Positions 45,453-54,480 of a stretch of 64,000 bases of DNA are shown here, one piece after another. The stretch covers positions 210,428 through 274,427 of the forward strand of contig CAWFJG010000009.1 of NCBI GenBank assembly GCA_963816065.1. Direction: 5' to 3'. A program made the position numbers and the translations under genes. Below the pieces are notes generated by a model. That model made no database searches. It worked only from the letters and a program-made list of their open reading frames with translations, and was not told the origin of the DNA. The stretch's first letter is position 1, and each line of letters begins with the position of its first letter. The stretch comes from Roseiarcus sp963816065 (GTDB taxonomy: Bacteria; Pseudomonadota; Alphaproteobacteria; Rhizobiales; Beijerinckiaceae).

Positions 45453-47459
45453 ATGAGCCTGAACGCCGGTTTTGCTCTTGCTGGGTCTCAAGCCAAGCAG
45501 GCTGCCTCGGGCGCCCAGGACGGGCGGGACATCCGCGATCTGTTCTCCTCGGCCTACGCACGCGAACGGCGCGAGGCCATGAGCCTCGACGATTACCTTG
45601 AAGGCTGCCGCGACAATCCAATCATGACGGCTTCGGCCGCGGAGCGAATGATCGCCGCCATCGGCGAGCCCGTCGTGCTCGACACCTCGAAGGATTCCCG
45701 GCTCGGCCGCATTTTTCTCAATCGCACGATCAAGCTCTATCCGTCGATGGCCGGTTTTTTCGGCATGGAGGATACGATCCAGCGCGTGGTCAGCTATTTC
45801 CAGCACGCCGCCCAGGGACTCGAGGAGCGCAAGCAGATCTTGTATCTGTTGGGCCCGGTCGGCGGCGGCAAATCGTCGCTGGCCGAGCGTCTCAAGGCGC
45901 TCATGGAAACCCAGCCGATTTACGTGCTCGCGGTCGGGGACGAACTGAGCCCGGTGTTCGAATCGCCGCTCGGCCTCTTCCGTCCGGAAGCGATGGGCGA
46001 CGCGCTCGAAAGCCGTTACGGGATTCCGCTGCGCCGGCTCACCGGCATCTGCTCGCCCTGGGCCGCCAAGCGCCTGGACTCCTTCGATGGCGACATCTCG
46101 CGCTTCTCGGTGGTGAAGCTCTACCCGTCCAAGCTGCGCCAGATCGGCGTCGCCAAGACCGAACCGGGCGACGAGAACAACCAGGACATTTCCACCCTCG
46201 TCGGCAAGGTCGACATCCGCAAGCTGGAACATTTCTCGCAGCACGATCCGGACGCCTACAGCTACTCGGGCGGCTTGAACCGCACGACGCAGGGCCTGCT
46301 CGAGTTCGTCGAAATGTTCAAGGCGCCGATCAAGGTTCTGCATCCGCTCCTGACGGCGACACAGGAAGGCAACTACGCCGGCACGGAGAATCTCGGCGCC
46401 CTGCCCTTCCAGGGAATCGTGCTCGCCCACTCGAACGAGTCCGAGTGGGAGCAGTTCAGGAACAACAAGAACAACGAAGCTTTTCTAGACCGCATTTGCG
46501 TCGTCAAGGTCCCGTATTGCCTGCGGGTGACCGAGGAGGCGATGATCTACGCAAAGCTGCTCGAGACGAGCGAACTCGCCAACTCCTCATGCGCTCCCGA
46601 AGTGCTCGAGTTCCTCGCGCGCTTCTGCATCTTGACCCGCCTCAAGGAGCACGAGAATTCGCCGCTTTACTCGAAGCTGCGTGTCTACAACGGCGAAAGC
46701 CTGAAGGACACCGATCCGAAGGCGAAGTCGGTGCAGGAATATCACGACGCCGCGGGCGTCGCCGAAGGCATGAGCGGCGTCTCGACCCGCTTCGCCTTCA
46801 AGGTTCTGTCCGAGACGTTCAACTTCGACAACGAGGAAATCGCCGCCGATCCCGTCCACCTCATGTACGTTCTCGAACAGGCGATCAAGCGCGAGCAGTT
46901 CCCGAAGGACGTCGAGCACCGCTATCTCGACTTCATCAAGTCGGTTCTCGCGCCGCGCTACGCCGAGTTCATCGGTCGCGAGATTCAGAAGGCCTATATC
47001 GAATCCTACAGCGAGTACGGCCAGAACCTGTTCGACCGCTACATCGCCCACGCGGACGCCTGGATCGAGGAGCAGGACTACAAGGATCCCGACACGGGCC
47101 AGGTTTTCGACCGCCAAGTGCTCGACGCGGAGCTCAGCAAGACGGAAAAGCCGGCGGGAATCGCCAATCCCAAGGACTTCCGCAACGAGATCGTGAAGTT
47201 CGCCCTGCGTTCGCGTGCGGCCAATCAGGGAAAGAACCCCTCATGGACCTCTTACGAGAAGATCCGCGAAGTCATCGAGAAGCGGATGTTCAGTCAGGTC
47301 GAGGACCTGCTGCCGATCATCAGCTTCGGCGCCAAGCAGGATTCCAAGACCGAGAAGCAGCACGCCGATTTCCTCGATCGGATGAAAGCGCGCGGCTACA
47401 CGGAACGACAGGTGCGACGGCTCGTTGAATGGTACATGCGCGTCAACAAAGCCGGGTAA
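45453..47459 (+). CDS. prkA: PrkA family serine protein kinase
   Basis: A 668-residue protein kinase/AAA protein, linked in other bacteria to stress, starvation and biofilm behaviour. Start ATG 45453 has GGAG upstream; the ORF is open back to 45420. Features are FFGMEDTIQRVVSYF, Walker A LLGPVGGGKSSLAERL near residue 130, SPWAAKRLDSFDGDISRF, GLLEFVEMFKAPIKVLHPLL and a C-terminal kinase-like part ending RRLVEWYMRVNKAG. It is followed by yeaH and spoVR, the usual three-gene operon. Confidence 0.93.
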   Translation: MSLNAGFALAGSQAKQAASGAQDGRDIRDLFSSAYARERREAMSLDDYLEGCRDNPIMTASAAERMIAAIGEPVVLDTSKDSRLGRIFLNRTIKLYPSMAGFFGMEDTIQRVVSYFQHAAQGLEERKQILYLLGPVGGGKSSLAERLKALMETQPIYVLAVGDELSPVFESPLGLFRPEAMGDALESRYGIPLRRLTGICSPWAAKRLDSFDGDISRFSVVKLYPSKLRQIGVAKTEPGDENNQDISTLVGKVDIRKLEHFSQHDPDAYSYSGGLNRTTQGLLEFVEMFKAPIKVLHPLLTATQEGNYAGTENLGALPFQGIVLAHSNESEWEQFRNNKNNEAFLDRICVVKVPYCLRVTEEAMIYAKLLETSELANSSCAPEVLEFLARFCILTRLKEHENSPLYSKLRVYNGESLKDTDPKAKSVQEYHDAAGVAEGMSGVSTRFAFKVLSETFNFDNEEIAADPVHLMYVLEQAIKREQFPKDVEHRYLDFIKSVLAPRYAEFIGREIQKAYIESYSEYGQNLFDRYIAHADAWIEEQDYKDPDTGQVFDRQVLDAELSKTEKPAGIANPKDFRNEIVKFALRSRAANQGKNPSWTSYEKIREVIEKRMFSQVEDLLPIISFGAKQDSKTEKQHADFLDRMKARGYTERQVRRLVEWYMRVNKAG

Positions 47460-47482
47460 AGAGGTAGAGAGAAGGAATCGGA

Positions 47483-48794
47483 ATGGCCCAGTTCGTCGAC
47501 CGCCGTCTAAATCCACGTGACAAGAGCCTGGGCAATCGTCAGCGTTTCCTTCGTCGCGTCCGATCCGAAGTCAAGCGTGCGGTCGACAAGGCGGTGGCCG
47601 AGCGGGCCATCGCCGATGTAAGCAAGGGCGGCTCGGTCTCGATTCCCACGGACGGCATCGACGAGCCGCAGTTCCATCTGTCGGGCGACAGCGGCGAACG
47701 CGAGTTCGTCCTGCCGGGCAACAAGGACTTCGTCGCGGGCGACGTCATCGACAAGCCGAAGGGCAAGGCCGGCGGAGGCGGTCAGGGACGCGAGGGCGCA
47801 GGCTCGGGGCGGGGCGAGGATCCGTTCTCGTTCGCCCTCACCGAGGCCGAGTTCCTCGATATCCTGTTCGAGGATCTCGAGCTTCCCGATCTGGTGAAGA
47901 CCTCGCTCAAGGACGCCAAGGCCAAGGAATTCCGGCGGGCCGGCTACACCAGCGACGGCGCGACGCCGAACCTCGCCGTTCTGCGGACGATGCGCGTCAG
48001 CATGGGCCGGCGCATGGCGCTGCGCCGTCCGAGCGCGTCCGAGGTCGAGCGGCTCGAAGCGGAGCTCGAGGCGCTACGCGCAAATCCGCACGGCGACATC
48101 GCCGAGCGGCAGCGCATCGTCCACCTTGCCCGCGAGATCGAGCGTCTCAAGCGCCGTCAGCGGGCGATCCCCTTCATCGATCCGATTGATGTCCGCTACA
48201 GCCGGTTCTCTCCGGTGCTGGTGCCGCGCGCCAAGGCGGTGATGTTCTGCCTCATGGACGTATCCGCCTCGATGGGCGAGCGCGAGAAGGAGCTCGCCAA
48301 GCGGTTCTTCATCCTGCTGCACCTGTTCCTGAAGCGGAAATACGAGCGCGTCGACATCGTCTTCATCCGCCATACCGACGAGGCGGCCGAGGTCGACGAG
48401 CAGGAGTTCTTCTACGGCCGCGAGACGGGCGGCACGGTCGTCAGCTCGGCGCTCAAGGAAATGATGGCGATCCGCGAGGCGCGCTATCCGGTCGCCGACT
48501 GGAACGTCTATTGCGCCCAGGCCTCGGACGGCGACAATTCCGGCTCGCGACTCGCGCGAATGCGTGGCGCTGCTGATGCAATCGATTCTTCCGCTCGCCC
48601 AGTACTACGCCTATATCGAGATCGCCGACGAGGACGGGCCGCTCGACCACAGCGGCAAGGAATTGTGGCGCGCTTACGCCGGCCTGAAGGAGGCTGCGCC
48701 GGGCTTCGCGATGGCTCGCGTCGCCGGCCGCGCCGACATCTACCCCGTCTTCCGCAAGCTTTTCGCCAAGCAGCAGACCAAGGGAGCCGCGTGA
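47483..48794 (+). CDS. yeaH: DUF444 von Willebrand-like protein YeaH, one frameshift
   Basis: About 436 residues after repair, from MAQFVDRRLNPRDKSLGNRQ. YeaH works with PrkA in stress regulation. A VWA-like fold with a MIDAS motif MDVSASMGE lies near residue 260, then RKYERVDIVFIRHTDEA. At about 48547 one extra C shifts the frame; removing it reads SDSRECVALLMQSILPLAQY and the protein ends at 48794. As written, the shifted frame runs on without a stop into spoVR in the same frame and would give a 945-residue YeaH-SpoVR fusion, which is an artefact of the indel. Confidence 0.9.
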
Positions 48795-50320
48795 TGACCG
48801 CAACCCTCGAGGCCGCCCGCCCGCTGCATCCCGCTGGCCATCTCCTGTTCGACGGCGCCGAGTGGGACTTCGAGACCGTCCACCGAGTCTATGACGCGAT
48901 CGATGAGATCGCCCGCGAGGAACTCGGGCTGGAGGTCTTCCCCAACCAGATCGAGATCATCTCGGCCGAGCAGATGCTCGACGCCTATTCCTCGGTCGGC
49001 ATGCCGTTGATGTACGCCCACTGGTCCTACGGCAAGCGCTTCGCGCGCGACGAGGCGCTTTACCGCAAGGGCTACACCGCGCTCGCCTACGAGATCGTCA
49101 TCAACTCCAACCCGTGCATCAGCTATTGCATGGAGGAGAACACGATGGCGATGCAGACGCTGGTCATCGCCCACGCCGCCTTCGGCCACAACCACTTCTT
49201 CAGGAACAACTATCTGTTCCAGCAGTGGACAGATCCGGCGGGCATTCTCGATTATCTCGACTTCGCCAAGCACTACGTCGCGGCTTGCGAGGAACGATAT
49301 GGCGTCGAGGCGGTCGAGCGCACCATCGACGCCGCCCATGCGCTCATGGGTCAGGGCGTCTTCCGCTATCCCCGTGCGCCCAAGCTCAATCTCGCCGAAT
49401 ACGAGCGGCGCCGGCGAGAGCGGATCGAGCGCGAGGAGCATGACTATGTCGACCTGTGGCGGACCGTGCCCGGCGGGACGCAAGCGCGTGACGCCGACGA
49501 TCCGGCCGAGGAGGACGTGCGCGAGCGCAAGCGCAGCCTGCGCCTGCCCGAGGAGAACCTGCTCTACTTCCTTGAGAAGAACAGCCCGAAGTTGAGGAAC
49601 TGGCAGCGCGAACTCCTGCGCATCGTGCGCAACGTCGCGCAATATTTTTATCCACAGCGCCAGACGAAGGTGATGAACGAGGGCTGCGCGACCTTCGTTC
49701 ACTACACCATCGTCAACCGCCTCTACGACAAGGGGCTGATCTCCGAGGGCGCGCTGCTCGAGATCCTGCACAGCCACGCCAATGTCGTCGCCCAGTTCGA
49801 CTACAATGACCCGCGCTTCGGCGGCTTCAACCCCTATGCGCTCGGCTTCGCGATGATGCAGGACATCCGGCGCATCTGCGAAACGCCGACCGACGAGGAC
49901 CGCGCATGGTTCCCCGACATCGCCGGACGCAAGGACTGGGCGGCGGTGCTGCGCGACGTCTGGGCCAACTACCGCGACGAGTCCTTCATCCGGCAGTTCC
50001 TGTCGCCGCGCCTGATCCGGCAGTTCCGCTTGTTCGCGCTCGCCGACAAGGCGACCGATTCCAAGGTCCGGGTCGAGGCGATCCACGACGACGAGGGCTA
50101 CCGTCACGTGCGCTCGAAGCTCGCCGACAGCTATGACGTCGGAGCCACCGACCCCGACATCCAGGTCGTCGGCGCAGACGTGATGGGCGACCGCCCGCTC
50201 ATCTTGCGGCACACGATGCGTAATGGAGTCGGTCTGTCCGATGTCGGCAAGGAAGCGACCCTCCGGCATCTGCGCTGGCTGTGGGGCTACGAGGTGCGCC
50301 TCGAGGAGGCGGTGAATTAG
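48794..50320 (+). CDS. spoVR: SpoVR family protein
   Basis: A 508-residue protein with start MTATLEAARPLHPAG at 48794, overlapping the yeaH stop (TGATG). Family motifs are LEVFPNQIEIISAEQMLDAY, HWSYGKRF, EIVINSNPCISYCMEENT, HAAFGHNHFFRNN, FLEKNSPKLRNWQRELLRIV and MNEGCATFVHYTIVNRLYDK. SpoVR is part of the prkA-yeaH-spoVR unit in Proteobacteria and was first seen in spore cortex formation. Function is not known biochemically. Intact; followed by a palindrome shared with the convergent gene. Confidence 0.92.
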   Translation: MTATLEAARPLHPAGHLLFDGAEWDFETVHRVYDAIDEIAREELGLEVFPNQIEIISAEQMLDAYSSVGMPLMYAHWSYGKRFARDEALYRKGYTALAYEIVINSNPCISYCMEENTMAMQTLVIAHAAFGHNHFFRNNYLFQQWTDPAGILDYLDFAKHYVAACEERYGVEAVERTIDAAHALMGQGVFRYPRAPKLNLAEYERRRRERIEREEHDYVDLWRTVPGGTQARDADDPAEEDVRERKRSLRLPEENLLYFLEKNSPKLRNWQRELLRIVRNVAQYFYPQRQTKVMNEGCATFVHYTIVNRLYDKGLISEGALLEILHSHANVVAQFDYNDPRFGGFNPYALGFAMMQDIRRICETPTDEDRAWFPDIAGRKDWAAVLRDVWANYRDESFIRQFLSPRLIRQFRLFALADKATDSKVRVEAIHDDEGYRHVRSKLADSYDVGATDPDIQVVGADVMGDRPLILRHTMRNGVGLSDVGKEATLRHLRWLWGYEVRLEEAVN

Positions 50321-50349
50321 AACGCGTCGTCTTGCGTCCAACCGGGTCC

Positions 50350-50397
50350 TGTAGCGCGGTCGTGGATCGCGTTCCGCGCTCAGCGAGCGCGGCTACA
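50350..50397. repeat. Intergenic palindrome between convergent genes
   Basis: TGTAGC at 50350-50355 and GCTACA at 50392-50397 enclose GCG-rich arms, giving an imperfect hairpin of about 48 bases. It resembles the short palindromic units common in Rhizobiales. It could end both transcripts. Confidence 0.45.
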
Positions 50398-50422
50398 ATT
50401 CAGCGTGCATCGGAGCGACCGC

Positions 50423-51923
50423 TCAAATCGTCTGGTTGTAGGCGCCGACCTCTGGATTCTCGCGCAGGACGCCGTCCACCGCCTTGAACATGGCGCGCAT
50501 GTTCGCCTCCGAGGCCGGGCTCTCGACCACCACGACCAGTTCGGGCTTGTTGGACGAGGCGCGCACCAGCCCCCAGGTGCCGTCCTCGACCGTCACCCGC
50601 ACGCCATTGACGGTGACGATATCGCGGATCGCCTGGCTGATCAGCGGCTCGCCCTTCGCCCGCATCGCCTCGAATCGCGACGTCACTTTGTTGGCGACGG
50701 CGTACTTCGCTTCGTCCGGACAATGCGGCGACATCGTCGGCGACCCCCAGGTCTTGGGCAAGTCGCGATAGAGGTCGGCCATCGCCTTCGAGGGGTTGCG
50801 GTCGAGCATGTCGAGCACGGCGATCGCGGTGACGAACCCGTCGTCGTAGCCGCGCCCGACCGGCGCGTTGAAGAAGAAATGCCCCGACTTCTCGAAGCCG
50901 GCGAGCGCCTTCAGGTCTCGCACGCGGCGCTTGATGTGGGAATGGCCGGTCTTCCAGAAGTCGACGTTGACGCCATTGGCCGCGAGCGCCGGGTCGGTGG
51001 CGAACAGGCCGGTCGACTTGACGTCGACGACGAAAGTCGCGCTGCGGGTGAAGTCTGGAAAGATCCCGCGCCAACATGACGCCGATCTTGTCGGCGAAGA
51101 TCTCCGCGCCCTCGTTGTCGACGACGCCGCAGCGGTCGCCGTCGCCGTCGAAGCCGAGCGCGACGTCGGCGCCCGAGGCCTTCACCGCCTCGGCCATCGC
51201 GTGCAGCATGTGGAGGTCCTCGGGGTTCGGATTGTAGCGGGGGAAGGTCCAGTCGAGGTCGCAATCAAGCGGAACCACCTCGACGCCGAGCGCCCCGAGA
51301 AGTTTCGGCGCGAAGGCCCCCGCAGCGCCGTTGCCGCAGGCGGCCACGACTTTCATCTTCCGCGAAAACTTCGGCCGGCCGGTCAGGTCGGCGATGTAGC
51401 GCGCCGGAAAGTCGGGCACGAACGCGTAGGAGCCGCCGGGCTCGGGCGCATAATCGCCGCCGATCACGATGTCGCGCAGGCGCCCCATCTCCTCGGGGCC
51501 AAAGGTGACCGGCCGCGCCGCGCCCATCTTCACGCCGGTCCAGCCATTGTCGTTATGCGAGGCGGTGACCATCGCCACCGCGGGAACGTCGAGCGCGAAC
51601 TGGGCGAAATAGGCCATCGGCGTGATGGCGAGGCCGATATCGCGGACCTTCGCCCCGCCGGCCATCAGCCCCGCAGTCAGCGCCAGCTTGATCGAGGCCG
51701 AATAGCTGCGGAAGTCGTGGCCGACCACCACCTCGCGCGCAACGCCGAGTTCCTTCAGGAGGCGCGCCAGCCCGAGGCCGAGCGCCTGCACGCCCATCAA
51801 ATTGAGTTCCTTCTCGAACAGCCAGCGCGCGTCGTATTCGCGAAATCCGGTCGGCTTGACCATCGGCTGGGATTCGTAGGCGTAGGTGTTGGGGAAGAGC
51901 TCAGGGACGGGTTTGGGGAACAA
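50423..51923 (-). CDS. Phosphomannomutase/phosphoglucomutase, one frameshift
   Basis: About 500 residues from MFPKPVPELFPNTYAYESQP, the usual start of this Rhizobiales enzyme. It moves the phosphate of mannose or glucose phosphate between C6 and C1 for sugar-nucleotide and polysaccharide synthesis. The phosphoserine loop is MVTASHNDNGWTGVK, the metal site GFDGDGDRCGVVD, then KTGHSHIKRRVRDL and the C-terminal ligand loop EDGTWGLVRASSNKPE. The frame breaks at about 51054 just after IGVMLARDLSR; repair gives FVVDVKSTGLFATDP. Length and motifs are otherwise normal. Confidence 0.88.
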
Positions 51924-52017
51924 AGGAGAGCCTCGGCAAAATCGACCGGAAGCGTAGGCCCGGCGCGCGACCGCTTAGCCGATGGCGGCCGCCCCGACAA
52001 TCGACGTTACGCCTCGT

Positions 52018-52363
52018 TACGAGAATAAGCGAATAGAAATGGACGGCCTCGCCCTTCGTCTACCGCTCGCGGATGATCGCGATTTCCTTGCCGACGACAT
52101 AGTCGGACGACAGCGAATCGCGCGAGACGAGCAGGACGAAGACGTCGCAGGCGCGCAGCTTGTGCTCGATCTCCGCCTTCCACTCGGCCCCGCCCGGCAC
52201 GAGCCGGTCGAGCCAGAGGTCGACCGCGCCATGCTTGATCGCCGGCCGCAGATAGCCGGTGACGAACGACAGCCACTTGACCTCGCCCTCGGCCGGCTTC
52301 TCCGGCTCGTCGGCGTGGCCGTAGCTGATGACGATCAGCGGCCTTTCCGGACTCGGTCGGCAT
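52018..52363 (-). pseudogene. TIR-domain gene C, truncated by a stop codon and a frameshift
   Basis: MPTESGK at 52363 is followed by an extra base near 52345, then PLIVISYGHADEPEKPAEGE, KWLSFVTGYLRPAIKHGAVD and DVFVLLVSRDSLSSDYVVGK-E, a TIR fold with the Glu expected in the NADase site. After RER an in-frame TAG (52060-52062) stops it, but homology continues as TKGEAVHFYSLIL. The second copy of its 5' part at 53505-53711 lacks the extra base. Related genes in Rhizobiales have long C-terminal parts; that part is gone here. Confidence 0.7.
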
Positions 52364-52535
52364 GGCAATTCCCGTCGTGCGTCCAGCATCGGCCGGCGTT
52401 TACGCAAGTCAAGGTGGTGTTACGCTGATGCGGCCAGCCACATCAGCGTAATCGCTGATTATCTCTCTGAAAACGCGTTCAAAGCGCCCAGCGCATGCGT
52501 AGCTGATAGACCCCCCAAGTCAGCGATCAAGTCCG

Positions 52536-52949
52536 TCATTCTCTTGTCGAGTAGGAACTCAAGCGGCCAACAATTTCTTTCGCAGCACCTTCAGGCGCGT
52601 CCGGATCGAACACGACGATCGGAAGGGATCCGAGGTCCTCTGGAAGCTCCGAACGCGAATGTCGATTGGAGGTGAGGAGCATAACCGGCTTGCGTAAGGC
52701 CTCAGCAGCGCCGATCTCGTAACCGACCCAACTGTTGGAAAAAGCATCCGGGGAGGCTGCAACAACCAAGACGGCGTCAGACGACCGCAAGTTTGTGTCG
52801 ATGACCTCCCTGAAATCGTCCCCTGGTTTGATGTTTTGGTCGAGAAAGACTGTCACAGGCCGAGAACCGACCTGCTGAATGGCATGGGCGATTTTCTCCG
52901 CAATCACGGAATCTCTGCGGCTGTGCGAAACGAAAAACTTGGTCATCAT
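52536..52949 (-). CDS. TIR-domain protein B
   Basis: A 137-residue protein made of one TIR domain: TKFFVSHSRRDSVIAEKIAH (first strand and helix), VTVFLDQNIKPGDDFREVID, SDAVLVVAASPDAF and SNSWVGYEIGAAEALRKPVM, with the Glu (E of WVGYE) that cleaves NAD+ in active TIR enzymes. The ATG overlaps the stop of gene A (ATGA region), so both are made from one message. No sensor or effector domain is attached. TIR proteins of this kind act in NAD-depletion or signal-producing immunity; the role here is inferred. Confidence 0.75.
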   Translation of the reverse strand: MMTKFFVSHSRRDSVIAEKIAHAIQQVGSRPVTVFLDQNIKPGDDFREVIDTNLRSSDAVLVVAASPDAFSNSWVGYEIGAAEALRKPVMLLTSNRHSRSELPEDLGSLPIVVFDPDAPEGAAKEIVGRLSSYSTRE

Positions 52950-53365
52950 CTCACCCGTTTCTTCAGATCCGCAAAATAGGCGCCCAGGCGGTTCAGATCA
53001 ATTATATTAAGTCCGTCCAGAGGACCAAGTCCGTCCTCAAGAGGATCAAAGTCCTCCCTCGTCACTTTGTAAAACACGCACACGATCCGTTTCCTCAACA
53101 CATCCGCCATCCCAATTTCATGGCGCACCCAAGCCCTCTTCCGTGACCAGGGTGTAAATAATGCAAGCACCTCTTCGCACTTTTGGATCTCCTCACGGAT
53201 ACGTTCCTTAAAATTGTCGCCGGCAGGAATATCCCTGCGATCGAGGAAGGCTTCCGCGCCACAATCTTCAATCCGTCTGGCGATTTGCTCAGCGACCCAT
53301 ATGTCGTCCCCCGCATGAGAGACAAAAACTCTGTATCCCTTTGTACCTTTTTTCGGCTTAAGCAT
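52946..53365 (-). CDS. TIR-domain protein A
   Basis: A 139-residue single TIR domain that starts MLKPKKGTKGYRVFVSHAGD. Motifs: VAEQIARRIEDCGAEAFLDR, RDIPAGDNFKERIREEIQKC, VLALFTPWSRKRAWVRHEIG with the catalytic Glu, and DFDPLEDGLGPLDGLNIIDL at the end. The frame is open for 17 codons upstream of the ATG (…DDVWLLGQID) without a start codon, which hints at an older longer N-terminus. No clear ribosome-binding site precedes the ATG. Overlaps gene B by four bases. Confidence 0.75.
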   Translation of the reverse strand: MLKPKKGTKGYRVFVSHAGDDIWVAEQIARRIEDCGAEAFLDRRDIPAGDNFKERIREEIQKCEEVLALFTPWSRKRAWVRHEIGMADVLRKRIVCVFYKVTREDFDPLEDGLGPLDGLNIIDLNRLGAYFADLKKRVR

Positions 53366-53504
53366 ATCAATTTGCCCCAGCAGCCAAACATCGTCCGCAC
53401 GACGGTCCTTGTCCAGATCACTTCACGGACTGGTGCGGGCTGCCGAAGCGCAACGAAAGCGTAAAGCCATCGCGGTGAGCGGACACACAGAGCCACGGCA
53501 TCAG

Positions 53505-53711
53505 CCGGTCGATCCAGAGATCGACCGCGCCGTGCTTGTCGCCGGCCGCAGATAGCCGGTGACGAACCACAGCCACTTGACCTCGCCCTCGGCCGGATGC
53601 TCCGGCTCGTCGGCGTGGACGTAGCTGATGACGATCAGCGGCTTTCCGGACTCGGTCGGCGTGGCGATTCCCGTTGCGCAACCAGCATTGGCGGCGGCAG
53701 GCGCAAGTCAA
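53505..53711 (-). pseudogene. Second copy of the 5' part of TIR gene C
   Basis: This piece is by eye about 85-90% identical over ~210 bases to 52198-52400 and encodes PLIVISYVHADEPEHPAEGE and KWLWFVTGYLRPA. One base is missing relative to the other copy, so the frame shifts before HGAVDLWIDRLMP, after which the likeness ends. It lies upstream of TIR genes A and B in the same orientation. The TIR A/B pair is thus bracketed by two direct copies. Confidence 0.7.
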
Positions 53712-53748
53712 GTCGCGCGCGACGGAGCCGGCGACTCAAGCTCCGCCT

Positions 53749-54244
53749 CGTCATCGCGAGGCGCGAAGCGCCGTGGCGATCCAGCGGGCCGTGGGACAAA
53801 TGCCTCGACCTGTCGCCCGCAAGGCCGCACGCAAACGTCCGCCGCAGCGGCTCTGGATCGCCACGTCGCCCTTCGGGCTCCTCGCGATGACGACGAACGG
53901 TCCTTCCCCAGCGTCACCGGGCCCGCAGGCTCCTCGCGATGACGGCGAAGCGGTCCTTCCCCGGCGTCATCGCGAGGCGCGAAGCGCCGTGGCGATCCAG
54001 GGGGCCGTGGGACAAAAGCCTCGGCCCGTCGCCCGCGAGGCCGAACGCCAACCTCCGCCGCAGCGGCCCCCTGGATCGCCACGTCGCCCTTTGGGGTCTT
54101 CGCGATGACGACGAACGGTCCCTTCCCGGCGTCATCGCGAGGCGCGAAGCGCCGTGGCGATCCAGGGGGCCGTGGGACGAAAGCCTCGGCCGGTCGCCCG
54201 CGAGGCCAGCCGCACGCCTACGTCCGCCGCAGCGGCCCTGGAGC
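53749..54244. repeat. Three tandem palindromic intergenic elements
   Basis: Units at 53749-53891, 53965-54110 and 54130 to about 54244 start CGTCATCGCGAGGCGCGAAG and carry GTGGCGATCCAG. Units 1 and 2 end in the inverse CTGGATCGCCAC and TCGCGATGACG. Their middle part (GTCGCCCGC…CGCAGCGGC) is also similar. Unit 3 loses its right arm where the next repeat begins. ORFs through this region are repeat-encoded and are not genes. Confidence 0.8.
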
Positions 54245-54261
54245 GCCGCAACCGCCCTCCT

Positions 54262-54403
54262 CGTCATGGCCGGGCTCGACCCGGCCATCCACGCGGCGCC
54301 GCCTCGAACTCCGGTTATCGTTGAACTCCGAGTTTGACATCAGAGGATTACAGCCAACCGGCAATGTTCTCGTAGATGGCCGGGTCGAGACCGGGCCATG
54401 ACG
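54262..54403. repeat. Inverted-repeat element, second family
   Basis: The left arm CGTCATGGCCGGGCTCGACC (54262 on) and the right arm ending ACCGGGCCATGACG (to 54403) are near-perfect reverse complements of about 32 bases around a ~77-base centre. It interrupts the right end of the third unit of the preceding family. Its right edge lies 22 bases from the promoter of the next gene. Confidence 0.7.
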
Positions 54404-54424
54404 GCCCGCAGACCGGCATTTTTC

Positions 54425-54453
54425 TTGCAATCATTACCAATATCATGTATAGT
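54425..54453 (+). promoter_or_regulatory. Promoter of the HTH-protein gene
   Basis: TTGCAA (54425-54430), a 17-base spacer and TATAGT (54448-54453) form a strong housekeeping promoter in an A+T-rich pocket. The predicted start near 54460 leaves a short leader with AAGGAG at 54466-54471. Confidence 0.65.
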
Positions 54454-54480
54454 TCTCTTAATCAGAAGGAGAACCGAGCC

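Noticed and set aside
53749..54244. Possible CRISPR array
   Set aside because: Three long palindromic units with similar middles, not short repeats with unique spacers; no cas gene in the window.
53674..54337. ORFs of 98-144 codons with repeated PWRSRGPWD-like segments
   Set aside because: They are translations of the palindromic repeat units, present on both strands.
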